Translations under genes and position numbers: made by a program | Shown: positions 41,832 to 50,344 of the stretch, piece after piece | How the letters are laid out: every line of letters starts with the position of its first letter | Position numbering within the stretch: position 1 is the first letter of the stretch | Origin: an uncultured Roseobacter sp. | GTDB lineage: Bacteria > Pseudomonadota > Alphaproteobacteria > Rhodobacterales > Rhodobacteraceae | Direction of reading: 5' to 3' | NCBI RefSeq assembly: GCF_947488185.1 | Contig: NZ_CANKYM010000001.1 | Location: 124,001 to 188,000 of the forward strand | Length of the DNA: 64,000 bases | Notes under the pieces: generated by a model | What the model saw: the letters and a program-made list of their open reading frames with translations, nothing else | Database searches by the model: none | What the model was told of the DNA's origin: nothing

Positions 41832-42406
41832 CAGAAATGCGGGCGGATGAACTTCCGCACCCGCTCCATTACCCGCACCGGCAAATCGTCGCCGGGGCAG
41901 TTGTACCAATGAAACACCGCGTCCAATGCGGCCAGACGAATTTCGGCAGGCACATCCGACGCAGCCTCGCCATATCCAGCGATGTAAGTCACGCGCACCG
42001 CATCATCGCGATCATATGTTTCCGGCCACGCTGAAGACGGAGCAAGCCGCAGGAAGGCGCCACAAGCGTCATGGTGAAGGGAAACGGATTCAGCGGCCAA
42101 TGTCTGCTGCACATTGTCCGCGTCGAAGTAAGTGACTGTCTCCAAAGATTGCGCAGGTGCGAGAACCAGACGCAGTTGATTACCCGGAGGAAACCCGTTC
42201 ATCGAGTCCACCCAAGTTTGATTGATCAATGCCCTGCCCAAAATACCCTGCGCCCCATCCAGCCGCGAGATTGCCGCATCCACAAGCAGCTGAATTTCAC
42301 CGTCCGCATCAGACCCGTCACGACGCAGCCTATCGGACTTTGCCTGATCTGCAGTAATGACCTCTGTGGCGGGCGGTACTGTTCTGACGGATACAAGGCG
42401 TTTCAT
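41831..42406 (-). CDS. Head-tail connector protein (gp6-like)
   Basis: A 191-aa protein of the connector family: VITADQAKSDRLRRDGSDADGEIQLLVDAAISRLDGAQGILGRALINQTW at the N-terminus and ADVPAEIRLAALDAVFHWYN-like helices (SDVPAEIRLAALDAVFHWY) at the C-terminus. It forms the ring below the portal. Confidence 0.83.
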   Translation of the reverse strand: MKRLVSVRTVPPATEVITADQAKSDRLRRDGSDADGEIQLLVDAAISRLDGAQGILGRALINQTWVDSMNGFPPGNQLRLVLAPAQSLETVTYFDADNVQQTLAAESVSLHHDACGAFLRLAPSSAWPETYDRDDAVRVTYIAGYGEAASDVPAEIRLAALDAVFHWYNCPGDDLPVRVMERVRKFIRPHF

Positions 42407-42465
42407 CTGCGCTCCGATAGGGCTCTATCGCGCGCCATAGCGCGCGAACTGAGTTAAAGTTCTGG

Positions 42466-42945
42466 TCAGGGTTTGCTGGACTTGACCGCCCCGCCACCTT
42501 GCGGAGCGGTTGTACTGGGCGGGCCCTTTGCCGTCCCGTTGTCCAGATCGGTTTCGCGCAGGACGTCTGGGGCAATTTCGTCAACTTCCGCCCGCGTAAT
42601 CGATGTACTGCCGGTCAGCGCCTTGACGCGGTCCATGGCTGGCTTGCCACCCGCCGTCCAATCCTCGTCGTCCGAATGATCAAGACGTGCCAGGGCTTCC
42701 AACACCGCTTCGGGAGACTTCGCAGCCTCTTCGCGCGCCTGCTCTTGTTCCTGGGCACGATTACGTTCCTGCCGTTCTGCCAGGGCAGGGTCAATCGCGG
42801 CGGTCTCCCGCCTTGCTCCTTTGACCTTCTGGGCAAAGCCACCTTTCACCAAAGCCTTGCCCAACCGGTCGGGCACCGGGACAGTCTGACCAGCATCTGC
42901 GCAACCGTCTGGTCCCGCCATGATCGAATGCAATTTGACCTGCAT
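42466..42945 (-). CDS. Prophage head-region protein, unknown
   Basis: A 159-aa very hydrophilic protein with a charged helical centre (ERQERNRAQEQEQAREEAAKS), a segment WTAGGKPAMDRVKALTGSTSITRAEVDEIAP that looks like a small helical binding domain, and a flexible C-terminus. The position between capsid and connector genes is that of lambda gpFI-type packaging helpers; function inferred only. Confidence 0.6.
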   Translation of the reverse strand: MQVKLHSIMAGPDGCADAGQTVPVPDRLGKALVKGGFAQKVKGARRETAAIDPALAERQERNRAQEQEQAREEAAKSPEAVLEALARLDHSDDEDWTAGGKPAMDRVKALTGSTSITRAEVDEIAPDVLRETDLDNGTAKGPPSTTAPQGGGAVKSSKP

Positions 42946-43001
42946 TTTATTCTCCTAACTCAGTGTGATGGGTCCGGGTGATCTCTCACCCGGATCGTGG
43001 A

Positions 43002-43454
43002 TCACGCCCCGGCGGGGGACGTCACCGAAACCAGCGCGCCCATGTCGTCTACATCGGGTGCGGGCAGCTTCCGTTGCCCATAGCGCAACGCCATGACAGG
43101 TCCGAATGCAATATTTGCCCCGGAAGACGCGCGATTGAGGCGCAAGTAGCGCTCGCGCGGGCGGTAGACATCGATGGCCAGGAACTTGCCGTTCAGGTCA
43201 TCGTTGGCAGCACTCGTCAGCGTAGCCACCGCACCGGCCAATGCCGCCATGCCCGCACCGGAATTGTCGGCGTTCTGCTCCACCGTGGCGGTTGCGATCC
43301 CGCCAGAAACGGAGTCCTCGACTGTGGTGAAAAGAATGACGCCTTCATAGCCCGCCATATCGATGATCGCGGAGTCTGCGTCTGTGTTGTCTGCAGCGGC
43401 GACCGTACCTGCAAGATGCATCAGGGCCAGACTGTTCAAAAGTGTCGGGTTCAT
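43002..43454 (-). CDS. Small head protein, possible capsid decoration protein
   Basis: A 150-aa protein (MNPTLLNSLALMHLAG...) with a beta-rich centre (MAGYEGVILFTTVEDSVSGGIATATVEQNAD, FLAIDVYRPRERYLRLNRASSGANIAFGPVMALRYG). It directly follows the capsid gene, where decoration or fibre-base proteins are found. ATG 43454 follows GAGGTAGG; upstream in-frame extension overlaps a hairpin. Confidence 0.65.
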   Translation of the reverse strand: MNPTLLNSLALMHLAGTVAAADNTDADSAIIDMAGYEGVILFTTVEDSVSGGIATATVEQNADNSGAGMAALAGAVATLTSAANDDLNGKFLAIDVYRPRERYLRLNRASSGANIAFGPVMALRYGQRKLPAPDVDDMGALVSVTSPAGA

Positions 43455-43488
43455 TGTCCTACCTCGTTTTGTCAGACAGAAAGGAATG

Positions 43489-43511
43489 GGACGGGCCATC
43501 TTGGCCCGTCC
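43489..43511 (-). terminator. Strong hairpin after the major capsid gene
   Basis: A perfect 9-bp stem GGACGGGCC / GGCCCGTCC with a 5-nt loop lies between the capsid stop (43544) and the next start (43454). No long T run follows, so it may act as a partial terminator or protect the capsid mRNA 3' end. Confidence 0.5.
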
Positions 43512-43543
43512 TGTGCTGCCCAAAGGGCAGCGGGATTTGTGAC

Positions 43544-44776
43544 CTACGCGGCCAGTTGAACGCGCGCGAAGGCCTCTTCCAGCACAGGCGCACCGTCGCC
43601 CTCGTAGCGTCCGATGAAACCGACCTGGTTGCTTTCGGCGTAAAGCTCAGCGAGCCGCTGCATCTGCATCTGCAGCGCGTCGAGAATCCAGTAGTGCTCG
43701 AAATCGCCCAGCAGACCGATGTATTGCCCTGCCGCAAGCGTGTTCGGCGCAAACTCGGACATCCGCACAGGACGCCCCAGCAGCCGATCCGGTTCGCCTT
43801 CCCGCATGCTTTCCCGCCAGAGGTATTGGCCATCGCTGTCCTTGAGCTTGGCAATCTCCTTCATCACGTCGCGGTGGTACAGCCAGTTCGACCGGTTCCA
43901 GTATGCAGTTTTCAGGCTGTATTTCACGTTGATCAGCCCATCCGCCGTTGGCTTGGTCTGCGTCATATCTTCGGACACGTCACGCCCTGTGGAAATGCCG
44001 CTCGTTGAAGGGACGAAGAGGCCGAGGGGCCTCTTGTCGCCATTGCCAATCATGTATGCCTTTTCCTGCGTCACACCGAACTTGTAGGCGAGACGCTGGC
44101 GCACCAGCGCGTCGGCAGGCAAGGCTGAAGTGCGCAGCAACTGGTTGGAAATCTTGATGCGTTTTGCCATCGGGTGCGGCTGCATCACGCGCTTGCCAAG
44201 GCGCATTTCATCGTCGTTCGTTCCGGTAGAAAGTTCCGTGGTCCAGTCCGCATCCCCTGGGTCGGCATCCAGCGTCGGCGCACCGATGGATGCGGCGTTG
44301 GTCATCGGGATAATATTGGCCAACTCGCGAATGATGACCATATCGTCCATCGCCTTGATGAGCTGCGTGACGAAGGTTTCCGGAATGACCAGGAACCCGC
44401 CTTCGACGTTCACCCCAGCGGACAGGTCGCGAAATTCCTGTGCGCCATCACCCCCGATGTCGCCGCTTGCCAGAAAGCTGCGAAACGTTGCCATCAGGTG
44501 ATCTGTGCGCCCGCGTTCCGCGCCGCGATCTGCACCACGATCACCGTTGCGCTCCCCTTCGGCACCAAGCTCTTGCTGGAGCGTGCGTTCGGCTTCGCGC
44601 TGGCGCTCTTCTCGCTCGATCTTTGCACGCAGTTCGTCAGCTTCGTCAAAAAGCTTCTTGTACTGCGTATCTTCCTCTTCGGTCATCGACCGTTTTTCGG
44701 TCTCTGCCAGATCAATGAGCGCACGGGCGTCTTTGATCAGTTTGGCGCGCTTCTCGCGCATTTCCTTCAAAGTCAT
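43544..44776 (-). CDS. HK97-family major capsid protein
   Basis: A 410-aa protein from ATG 44776 (MTLKEMREKRAKL). The first 100 residues are charged coiled coil (the delta/scaffold domain removed by the prohead protease). The HK97 fold then follows: NVEGGFLVIPETFVTQLIKAMDDMVIIRELANIIPM, KISNQLLRTSALPADALVRQRLAYKFGVTQEKAYMIGNG, and the C-terminal GDFEHYWILDALQMQMQRLAELYAESNQVGFIGRYEGDG. It assembles the icosahedral head. Upstream in-frame sequence is not coding. Confidence 0.95.
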   Translation of the reverse strand: MTLKEMREKRAKLIKDARALIDLAETEKRSMTEEEDTQYKKLFDEADELRAKIEREERQREAERTLQQELGAEGERNGDRGADRGAERGRTDHLMATFRSFLASGDIGGDGAQEFRDLSAGVNVEGGFLVIPETFVTQLIKAMDDMVIIRELANIIPMTNAASIGAPTLDADPGDADWTTELSTGTNDDEMRLGKRVMQPHPMAKRIKISNQLLRTSALPADALVRQRLAYKFGVTQEKAYMIGNGDKRPLGLFVPSTSGISTGRDVSEDMTQTKPTADGLINVKYSLKTAYWNRSNWLYHRDVMKEIAKLKDSDGQYLWRESMREGEPDRLLGRPVRMSEFAPNTLAAGQYIGLLGDFEHYWILDALQMQMQRLAELYAESNQVGFIGRYEGDGAPVLEEAFARVQLAA

Positions 44777-44892
44777 GGTCTGTCCTTTCAGTTGACCAAA
44801 AGGCACCGCGCGGGCACCCCGATTGGCCCCGCAGGCGGGGTTTATGGTTGTGGTGAGTTTCGAAAATTGGCCCGCGTCACCGGGCCGGGCGT

Positions 44893-45486
44893 TCAGCCTT
44901 CCAAAAGGTCCAGCTTGCGACGACGTAGTGTGAAATCGGGCGGCTCTGGCGTGTTCTCTTCCTGCCAAGCCTCCATGGACCGCAATGCAATTTCAGTCTG
45001 CGGATAAGCCGGGAAAGTGACCGGCGAAACTTCAATCAAGGTGACATCCAGCAATGTGCGAACGATCGTGCCGTCCACCTCGTCCCAACTGTCTTTCTTT
45101 GTGCGAAAGCCAAAGGACATCTGGTCAATGTCCCCACGCCGCACAGATTCCAGCAGATCACGTGCAGCGCCAGTGTCAGGGGGCGTGACCTCGATGCGCA
45201 GGCCGCGATTGTCTTCTTCCACGCGCAAGGTACGGGACTTGGTGCGCCCCAGCACGTGATTGCTGTTGTGATTGATCAGCGCCCGGATATCGCCGCCAAC
45301 CGACCCGGAAAACGCACCCGGCGCGATTTGCTCAACAAACCCGCCAAGGTCTTCGGACCGCTCGTCAAAAAGCGCTGCATAGCCAACCAACACCGGCGGT
45401 TCACCCTCCGCGTCGCGCACTTCCAACTCCGAACACGCCATGACACGCCGTTCCACGATTGGCGTTTTGCTGTTTTCATTCGCCAC
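44893..45486 (-). CDS. HK97-type prohead protease (family S78)
   Basis: A 197-aa protein. The start chosen is GTG 45486, which has GGAGG upstream and overlaps the portal stop. The family core is visible: GYAALFDERSEDLGGFVEQIAPGAF, LINHNSNHVLGRT (catalytic His), GDIDQMSFGF (catalytic Ser) and LIEVSPVTFPAYPQTEI. It cleaves the capsid delta domain during maturation. Confidence 0.93.
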   Translation of the reverse strand: MANENSKTPIVERRVMACSELEVRDAEGEPPVLVGYAALFDERSEDLGGFVEQIAPGAFSGSVGGDIRALINHNSNHVLGRTKSRTLRVEEDNRGLRIEVTPPDTGAARDLLESVRRGDIDQMSFGFRTKKDSWDEVDGTIVRTLLDVTLIEVSPVTFPAYPQTEIALRSMEAWQEENTPEPPDFTLRRRKLDLLEG

Positions 45487-46822
45487 TTGATAGGCCTCCC
45501 TGATCCAGTTTTTCCAAGGCTGTTTGGAGCGCTGCATCGATCATCGATTGCAGCGCATCGTCGATTGATCCGGGCGCGCCAGACCCATCTGGCCCCAAGG
45601 CCCCAATCGGTACGGTTGCACCTTGCACGTAGTGCTCGTTACCACCGTCATAGGGGTTCATATCCTCAGCCGCCCGGACTTCATTTGGCGTCATTGCGCC
45701 GATGTAGAACAGATTCCGATAGAACGCCGCCCGCGCCGCAGCATCGCCCCGCAGCAAGCCCTTCATGTCAAAGGCGATGTAGTACCCTGCAGCGCGATCT
45801 GTTCTGGATAGCAAGTAAGAGTTGTACCGCATTTCGTGACGCCGGACCCACCGCAGGATGGTGTCCACGACAAACTCAATTGCCTGGTGCTCGATGTTCG
45901 AAAAAGTCGCCGCGCCCATTTCGCCCACCTTGTGCGGTGGGACGAGGTAGATGCGGGCGATGTCGCTAACGCTGAACTTTTGCAAATCCAGATATTGCGC
46001 CTCGTCCATCGTCATGCCGATGGATTCCCACTTCAAACCACCGTCAAAGATCGCGACCCGACCGGCGTTGTGCGGCCCCATGTGGCGCTCTTCCCAACTC
46101 TTTCGCAGCGCCTTGGCCGCATCATCATCAAGCGGCTGCTCGCTCATCAATGCGCCCTTGGGCTGGGCAGAATTCTGATAGAAAGCCTTCAAAAAGCGGG
46201 TCGCAGACATCGCATTGCCGATGGTCAGGCGATGCGTTGCGATAGGTGACAGACTGTGTACACCATCCATCAGCTTGTGCGGTACGCGCAGCACTTCGTC
46301 ATCAAAAAGAATGCGCATTGGCCCGGTACCGTCAGGCCACCACCGATACCGTACGGACCCATCAGAATGCCGGAAAGGTTCAATATGCGGCGGCAGGATC
46401 GGCGGCAGGCTTCGAACCCGTCCGTCCGCACCCAGCACAATCCGCGCGAAACTGTCGCCGCGCAGGGCCGTATGCGAAATCTGCATTTCCCGCCACTCGA
46501 AAGATGTCATGCCGGACACAGGCATATCATGCAGCAATCCGTAGAGTGGGTGCTCTGTCGCCTTAGACGTGGAAACGACACCTGCATCAGAGCTATCGCG
46601 CCGGTAAACATGCAGGGGCAGCGCCGCCAGCGTCTCTGCAATCAGCGCCACACAAGCATAAACAGCCGTAACCCGCATCGCACTGTCGGGCGTGACATTG
46701 GTACCGTCGGGATCGCCGAAAAGTTGCGCCAAAACCGGGTCACGCGGATGCGCCGGATTGACCTTTTCTCGGGTCTCGCCTGTCGATGCATCCGCTGACC
46801 TAAGCGAAGACAGAATTCCCAT
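45476..46822 (-). CDS. Portal protein, HK97 family
   Basis: A 448-aa protein from ATG 46822 (MGILSSLRSADAS). Motifs: AMRVTAVYACVALIAETLAALPLHVYRR, then LRGDSFARIVLGADGRV, QPKGALMSEQPLDDDAAKALRKSWEERHMG, RVAIFDGGLKWESIGMTMDEAQYLDLQKFSVSDIARIYLVPPHKVG. It is the DNA entry ring of the head. ATG overlaps the stop of a 58-codon upstream gene. Confidence 0.95.
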   Translation of the reverse strand: MGILSSLRSADASTGETREKVNPAHPRDPVLAQLFGDPDGTNVTPDSAMRVTAVYACVALIAETLAALPLHVYRRDSSDAGVVSTSKATEHPLYGLLHDMPVSGMTSFEWREMQISHTALRGDSFARIVLGADGRVRSLPPILPPHIEPFRHSDGSVRYRWWPDGTGPMRILFDDEVLRVPHKLMDGVHSLSPIATHRLTIGNAMSATRFLKAFYQNSAQPKGALMSEQPLDDDAAKALRKSWEERHMGPHNAGRVAIFDGGLKWESIGMTMDEAQYLDLQKFSVSDIARIYLVPPHKVGEMGAATFSNIEHQAIEFVVDTILRWVRRHEMRYNSYLLSRTDRAAGYYIAFDMKGLLRGDAAARAAFYRNLFYIGAMTPNEVRAAEDMNPYDGGNEHYVQGATVPIGALGPDGSGAPGSIDDALQSMIDAALQTALEKLDQGGLSSGE

Positions 46823-46998
46823 CAGGTGCGCACCCCGAAGACGGAAATGCCGGTCAGGATCACACCGGGCGCGATGAAGCCGTACGCCGGTTCTATCAGC
46901 CACGCCCCATACCCGATCAAGCCGACGCCTGCCACGCAAAGCACGTCCCGAAACTCCACCCACGGGGTCATGCGCTTTGGTTCATTGTTCGCGCTCAC
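46822..46998 (-). CDS. Small membrane protein between terminase and portal
   Basis: A 58-aa frame from GTG 46998 (MSANNEPKRMTPWVEFRDV...). It is coupled at both ends: GTGA overlaps the large-terminase stop and TGATG overlaps the portal start. Two hydrophobic stretches (LCVAGVGLIGYGAWL, GFIAPGVILTGISVFG) predict a hairpin membrane protein. Similar tiny genes occupy this slot in related prophages. Function unknown. Confidence 0.7.
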   Translation of the reverse strand: MSANNEPKRMTPWVEFRDVLCVAGVGLIGYGAWLIEPAYGFIAPGVILTGISVFGVRT

Positions 46999-48701
46999 AG
47001 CAGACCCCCACGTTGTTTGATTTTCTCACTTGTCAGCTTTCCGGCATCGCCTTCATCGCGCGATGCCACGCCAATTGCGTTGACCAGCCCGACGATTCCG
47101 TCGATCCGCTGGGTCGATTTCGCCTTAGTCGGCTTGATGTTGCCCGCAGGGTCTTCATCGACCGCGACAACCTGCGCATGTCGCGCCAAAATCGGATGAT
47201 CCCCATGGTGCAAGGCGTTCGACATCACCAGCCGTTCGAGTTCCTTCGACGGCGGAGACATAGAAATAAACCCTTGCTGGAAATACTCGATGGGCAGACC
47301 TTCTTGCGCAATCTCAATCGTCGTTTGCGTGGCGTTGTAGCGGTCGACGCCGATATTCTCTATTTCGAACCGCTCCGCGTCGTCAAACAGCGTCTGTTTC
47401 AGGAATGCGTAGTCAACGACATTGCCTGGCGTGGTCAGCAACGCACCGTTCTTGGCCCATAAATCATAAGGCAGTTTGTCTCTTTTCCGGTGCTCCTCCA
47501 CCAGATCGTGAGGTTTGAAGAACCGCGCCACAATTGCGGGCACATCCAGACCTTGTTGAACGGGGAACCAATGGATCAAGGCGGTTAGATCATTGATGCT
47601 CGACAGGTCGATTCCACTGAAACACCGTTTTCCGACCAGCTCGAATTCCAGCGACTTCCAACCCACCGGGCCTGCGCAATACTTCCAGCCAAAGCGCCGC
47701 CCGGTGTCATCGGCCATATCGATTGGCAACCAGCGCACTGCCTGCTCCGACCAGATATTAAGGTGATACGCCTTAAAGCTGTTCTCTAGCCTGGGCGACT
47801 GCAACGCCCTGCGCGCGTCGGAACGCATCGTCTCCAGCTTCTTCGACACCCCGAGGTTGGGATTTGCCTTGAACCAGGTTGTTTCCTGCGTCCAGTCGTC
47901 CTGTTCATCTGCCGCGTAGATCACGACCAGTGTTTCTGGATCGTCCAACACGCCGTCAATGATCTTTTCGCACTCGTCAAAGATCTCCGACCCATAGCCG
48001 CCTTTCTTTCCAGCGGTGGAAATCAGGAACTCCAAAGGCTGGCGTCGGTTGCCCTGGCTATCGTGCATAAACTGGTACAGGTCACCGTTCGGCCATTCGT
48101 GGATTTCGTCCCCGATCAGGCCACTTGCAGCCATGCCATGCTTGCCCTTGCCCGAACCGGAGAGCGGTTTGAACGAGGCGTTCAACGCGCCGCAGTAAAT
48201 GGCCGTCTTCAAGCAAACCAAGTCATCATTGAGCACATCCGATTTACCCACCATGGCCGTGGCCTTGTCGAAAACGATTTTCGCCTGATCCTTGTCTGCC
48301 GCAATTGAATAGACCTCGCCGCCATCTTCCGCGTCACCTAGCAGCATCAGTAGGGCAATGCCTGCCGCCAGCTCTGTCTTACCGTTCTTGCGCGGAACCC
48401 ACACATAGCAACGACGAAAACGCCTTGTTCCGTCCGGGCGTTTCCACCCGAACAGTGGGCGGACAATTTCGTCTTGCTGCCAGTCTTCAAGCTCGAACGG
48501 CTTGCCAGACCATTCGCCGGACGTCAGGCGAAGATACTGCGGAAAGAAATCGACCGCTGCCTGGGCGGCAGATTCATCAAACCAATACTCACCGCTGACC
48601 CAGACATTGCGGTCCGCATCCCATATCGCAGACTGCCCAACCCCACGTGGTCGGACCTTCGGTCCATGCCGCCCATGGCCCTTCCCTACGCGAACAGGCA
48701 T
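46995..48701 (-). CDS. terL: Terminase large subunit
   Basis: A 568-aa HK97-type packaging motor. The ATPase part has Walker A-like PRKNGKTE (about residues 103-110) and Walker B GLIGDEIHEW. The nuclease part has FSGIDLSSINDLTALIHWFP (first metal Asp), IGVDRYNATQ and the late TQRIDGIVGLVNAIG segment. It pumps and cuts phage DNA. Confidence 0.95.
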   Translation of the reverse strand: MPVRVGKGHGRHGPKVRPRGVGQSAIWDADRNVWVSGEYWFDESAAQAAVDFFPQYLRLTSGEWSGKPFELEDWQQDEIVRPLFGWKRPDGTRRFRRCYVWVPRKNGKTELAAGIALLMLLGDAEDGGEVYSIAADKDQAKIVFDKATAMVGKSDVLNDDLVCLKTAIYCGALNASFKPLSGSGKGKHGMAASGLIGDEIHEWPNGDLYQFMHDSQGNRRQPLEFLISTAGKKGGYGSEIFDECEKIIDGVLDDPETLVVIYAADEQDDWTQETTWFKANPNLGVSKKLETMRSDARRALQSPRLENSFKAYHLNIWSEQAVRWLPIDMADDTGRRFGWKYCAGPVGWKSLEFELVGKRCFSGIDLSSINDLTALIHWFPVQQGLDVPAIVARFFKPHDLVEEHRKRDKLPYDLWAKNGALLTTPGNVVDYAFLKQTLFDDAERFEIENIGVDRYNATQTTIEIAQEGLPIEYFQQGFISMSPPSKELERLVMSNALHHGDHPILARHAQVVAVDEDPAGNIKPTKAKSTQRIDGIVGLVNAIGVASRDEGDAGKLTSEKIKQRGGLL

Positions 48702-48708
48702 GAGTTAG

Positions 48709-49281
48709 TCAGTTCAGCAGCCCAATGGGCGATTGAGCCTTGCCTTTTCGATCTGACGAAGCGTCTTGGCCCGGTGGATTGAACAGGTCCGGGTTTCTTT
48801 CGGCATCGGCACGTGCTGCAAACAATCGTTGCCGATCTGCCGGGTTCAGTCCGAAATTGCCCTCCATGGTCACCAGTTTCCGATCCAACCGATCAGCCTG
48901 CATGAAAGCGGGATGTGACCGCTGATATGTGCCGTGCGGGCTTTCGCTCTCATAAAACGTGCCCTTCTCGTCCATGATCTTCTGCAGCTCAAGCCACGTG
49001 CCAAAGCCTTGGCAGTACCGACCAAATGACAGCTCATCCAGCTTTGTCAGAATCCGCATCGCTTTCAGCTTCGGGGCAAGTTGCTCCCACACAGCGCGGC
49101 CCTGCACATTCAGCCAGTCAGGCGGCGTCAGGTCGGCAGGTTGGTTTTCATCAACAGCATCTGCAGCCGCCGTGGCCTCTTCTTCGATCTCAGCCGCCTT
49201 CATTGAGCGACGGCCTGAATTCCCCTTCGCCCGTTTCACCGCTGCAGGCTCCGGTGCTGGCCCTCTGCGTCTTCCGGCCAT
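48709..49281 (-). CDS. terS: Terminase small subunit, P27 family
   Basis: A 190-aa protein. MAGRRRGPAPEPAAVKRAKGN start, LTPPDWLNVQGRAVWEQLAPKLKAMRILTKLDELSFGRYCQGFGTWLELQKIM and the YQRSHPAFMQADRLDRKLVTMEGNFGLNPADRQRL block are the P27 signature. ATG 49281 has GAGAGGTGG 8 bp upstream; a GTG four codons earlier is the alternative. It recognises the packaging site. Confidence 0.92.
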   Translation of the reverse strand: MAGRRRGPAPEPAAVKRAKGNSGRRSMKAAEIEEEATAAADAVDENQPADLTPPDWLNVQGRAVWEQLAPKLKAMRILTKLDELSFGRYCQGFGTWLELQKIMDEKGTFYESESPHGTYQRSHPAFMQADRLDRKLVTMEGNFGLNPADRQRLFAARADAERNPDLFNPPGQDASSDRKGKAQSPIGLLN

Positions 49282-49392
49282 GAGTTTTTCCACCTCTCAA
49301 AAAAAAGTTTCCCGGAAACCTGCGCGCATTTTTTTGTACTTAGGCGCCGGTCCCGGACTGACGGTATTCCAGCGATTGAGACACCCCCTCCC

Positions 49393-49782
49393 CTACGGTC
49401 GCAGGGCGTCGGCGAGTGCCAATGCTCTTGGGCTGGTCAGCTTCAAATCAGCCTCAACAGCCCGCCCATTGTCAAAGTCATGCTCCAACCTTTGCTTGAC
49501 CACATCGTGATGCCAACGACAGCAGGCCTGCCAATTGTCACGGTCCCAGAACAACGCCATGTCGCCGCGATGGGGCAAGATATGGTCTGTCACCTCAGAA
49601 GCGCAAAGAATGCCTACTGCCTCGCAGCCAGGGCAGACCGGATTGCTGCGCAGGAAACCCTTTGATGCCTTGTCCCACCTTCGAGAATAGCCGCGCTCAC
49701 GTGCTGACCCGCGAACTCGGTCATAGTTTCGAGAGCGCTCTTGCCGGTCAGGCATGTGTGGCGCACGAAATGTTCCAGGCAT
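49393..49782 (-). CDS. HNH endonuclease
   Basis: A 129-aa protein with a zinc-knuckle HNH domain: CPGC, then VTDHILPHRGD (first His pair), FWDRDNWQACCRWHHDVVK (Asn and last His). HNH proteins next to P27 terminase genes assist cos cleavage and packaging in HK97-type phages. The 49,282-49,392 gap between the two genes is the likely place for the cos site, not identified. Confidence 0.85.
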   Translation of the reverse strand: MPGTFRAPHMPDRQERSRNYDRVRGSARERGYSRRWDKASKGFLRSNPVCPGCEAVGILCASEVTDHILPHRGDMALFWDRDNWQACCRWHHDVVKQRLEHDFDNGRAVEADLKLTSPRALALADALRP

Positions 49783-49938
49783 TGTGGGCATCGCCAGTCC
49801 ATTGCATTGACGCAGCGCCGGACCTATCCCGCTCGGTCCATTGCTACTTCCAGCCCGCGTCAGTGTCTGACGCCGATTAGGACTTACGGCATGTGCTTGG
49901 GATGCGTCCTTTCAAACGCCGGGAACCTCTCCTGGTAT

Positions 49939-50014
49939 TGGTTGCGCGGGCAGGACTTGAACCTGCGACCTTCTGGTTATGAGCCAGACGAGCTGCCAAC
50001 TGCTCCACCGCGAC
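49939..50014 (-). tRNA. Prophage tRNA-Met (CAT), initiator-like
   Basis: A 76-nt cloverleaf with encoded CCA. Anticodon loop CTCATAA gives CAT. The D stem GAGC/GCTC has A11-T24, the purine-pyrimidine pair of initiator tRNAs; elongators have the reverse. The acceptor stem pairs only from position 3: 1-72 (G-A) and 2-71 (T-C) are mismatched. The anticodon stem has two rather than three G-C pairs next to the loop. T arm GCAGG-TTCAAGT-CCTGC is perfect. It lies inside the prophage, between the HNH gene and a small early gene. Confidence 0.85.
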
Positions 50015-50028
50015 ACAAACGACCAACG

Positions 50029-50262
50029 TTAAGCCGGTGTGAAATCCAGATAGAATTCCTTGCCAAGGTCGAACTGATCGATGGCCGCTTGATTGGTCAC
50101 CATCATTTCCAGCTTGCCGCCGGGCGTGTGTTTGGACCAATCCGCATTCTCTTCCCCATTGGCGTAGACCGGGGCCATCACGATGTTGGAACAGGGTTCA
50201 CTGGTTCCGGTGTGAACATGCTCAACCGATTGCACAAAGAACTTTGCTCGGACAGTTTTCAT
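50029..50262 (-). CDS. Small conserved prophage protein
   Basis: A 77-aa protein (MKTVRAKFFVQSVEHV..., ending GKEFYLDFTPA) with the pattern of a widespread small phage protein containing N-ADWSKHTPGGKLEM and a final YLDFTPA. ATG 50262 has AAGGAGAAGG upstream. Function unknown. Confidence 0.7.
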   Translation of the reverse strand: MKTVRAKFFVQSVEHVHTGTSEPCSNIVMAPVYANGEENADWSKHTPGGKLEMMVTNQAAIDQFDLGKEFYLDFTPA

Positions 50263-50344
50263 CTGCCTTCTCCTTTTTGATTTGAGGATTAGTAACAGAA
50301 ATGCGCCCAACAGTTTCCTGTGGGCGCACTTCGGTTCGGTGCCT

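Noticed and set aside
44827..44840. Hairpin CCCCGC-AG-GCGGGG between protease and capsid genes as terminator
   Set aside because: No T tract on the transcribed (minus) strand and the capsid gene must be transcribed through it; left unannotated.
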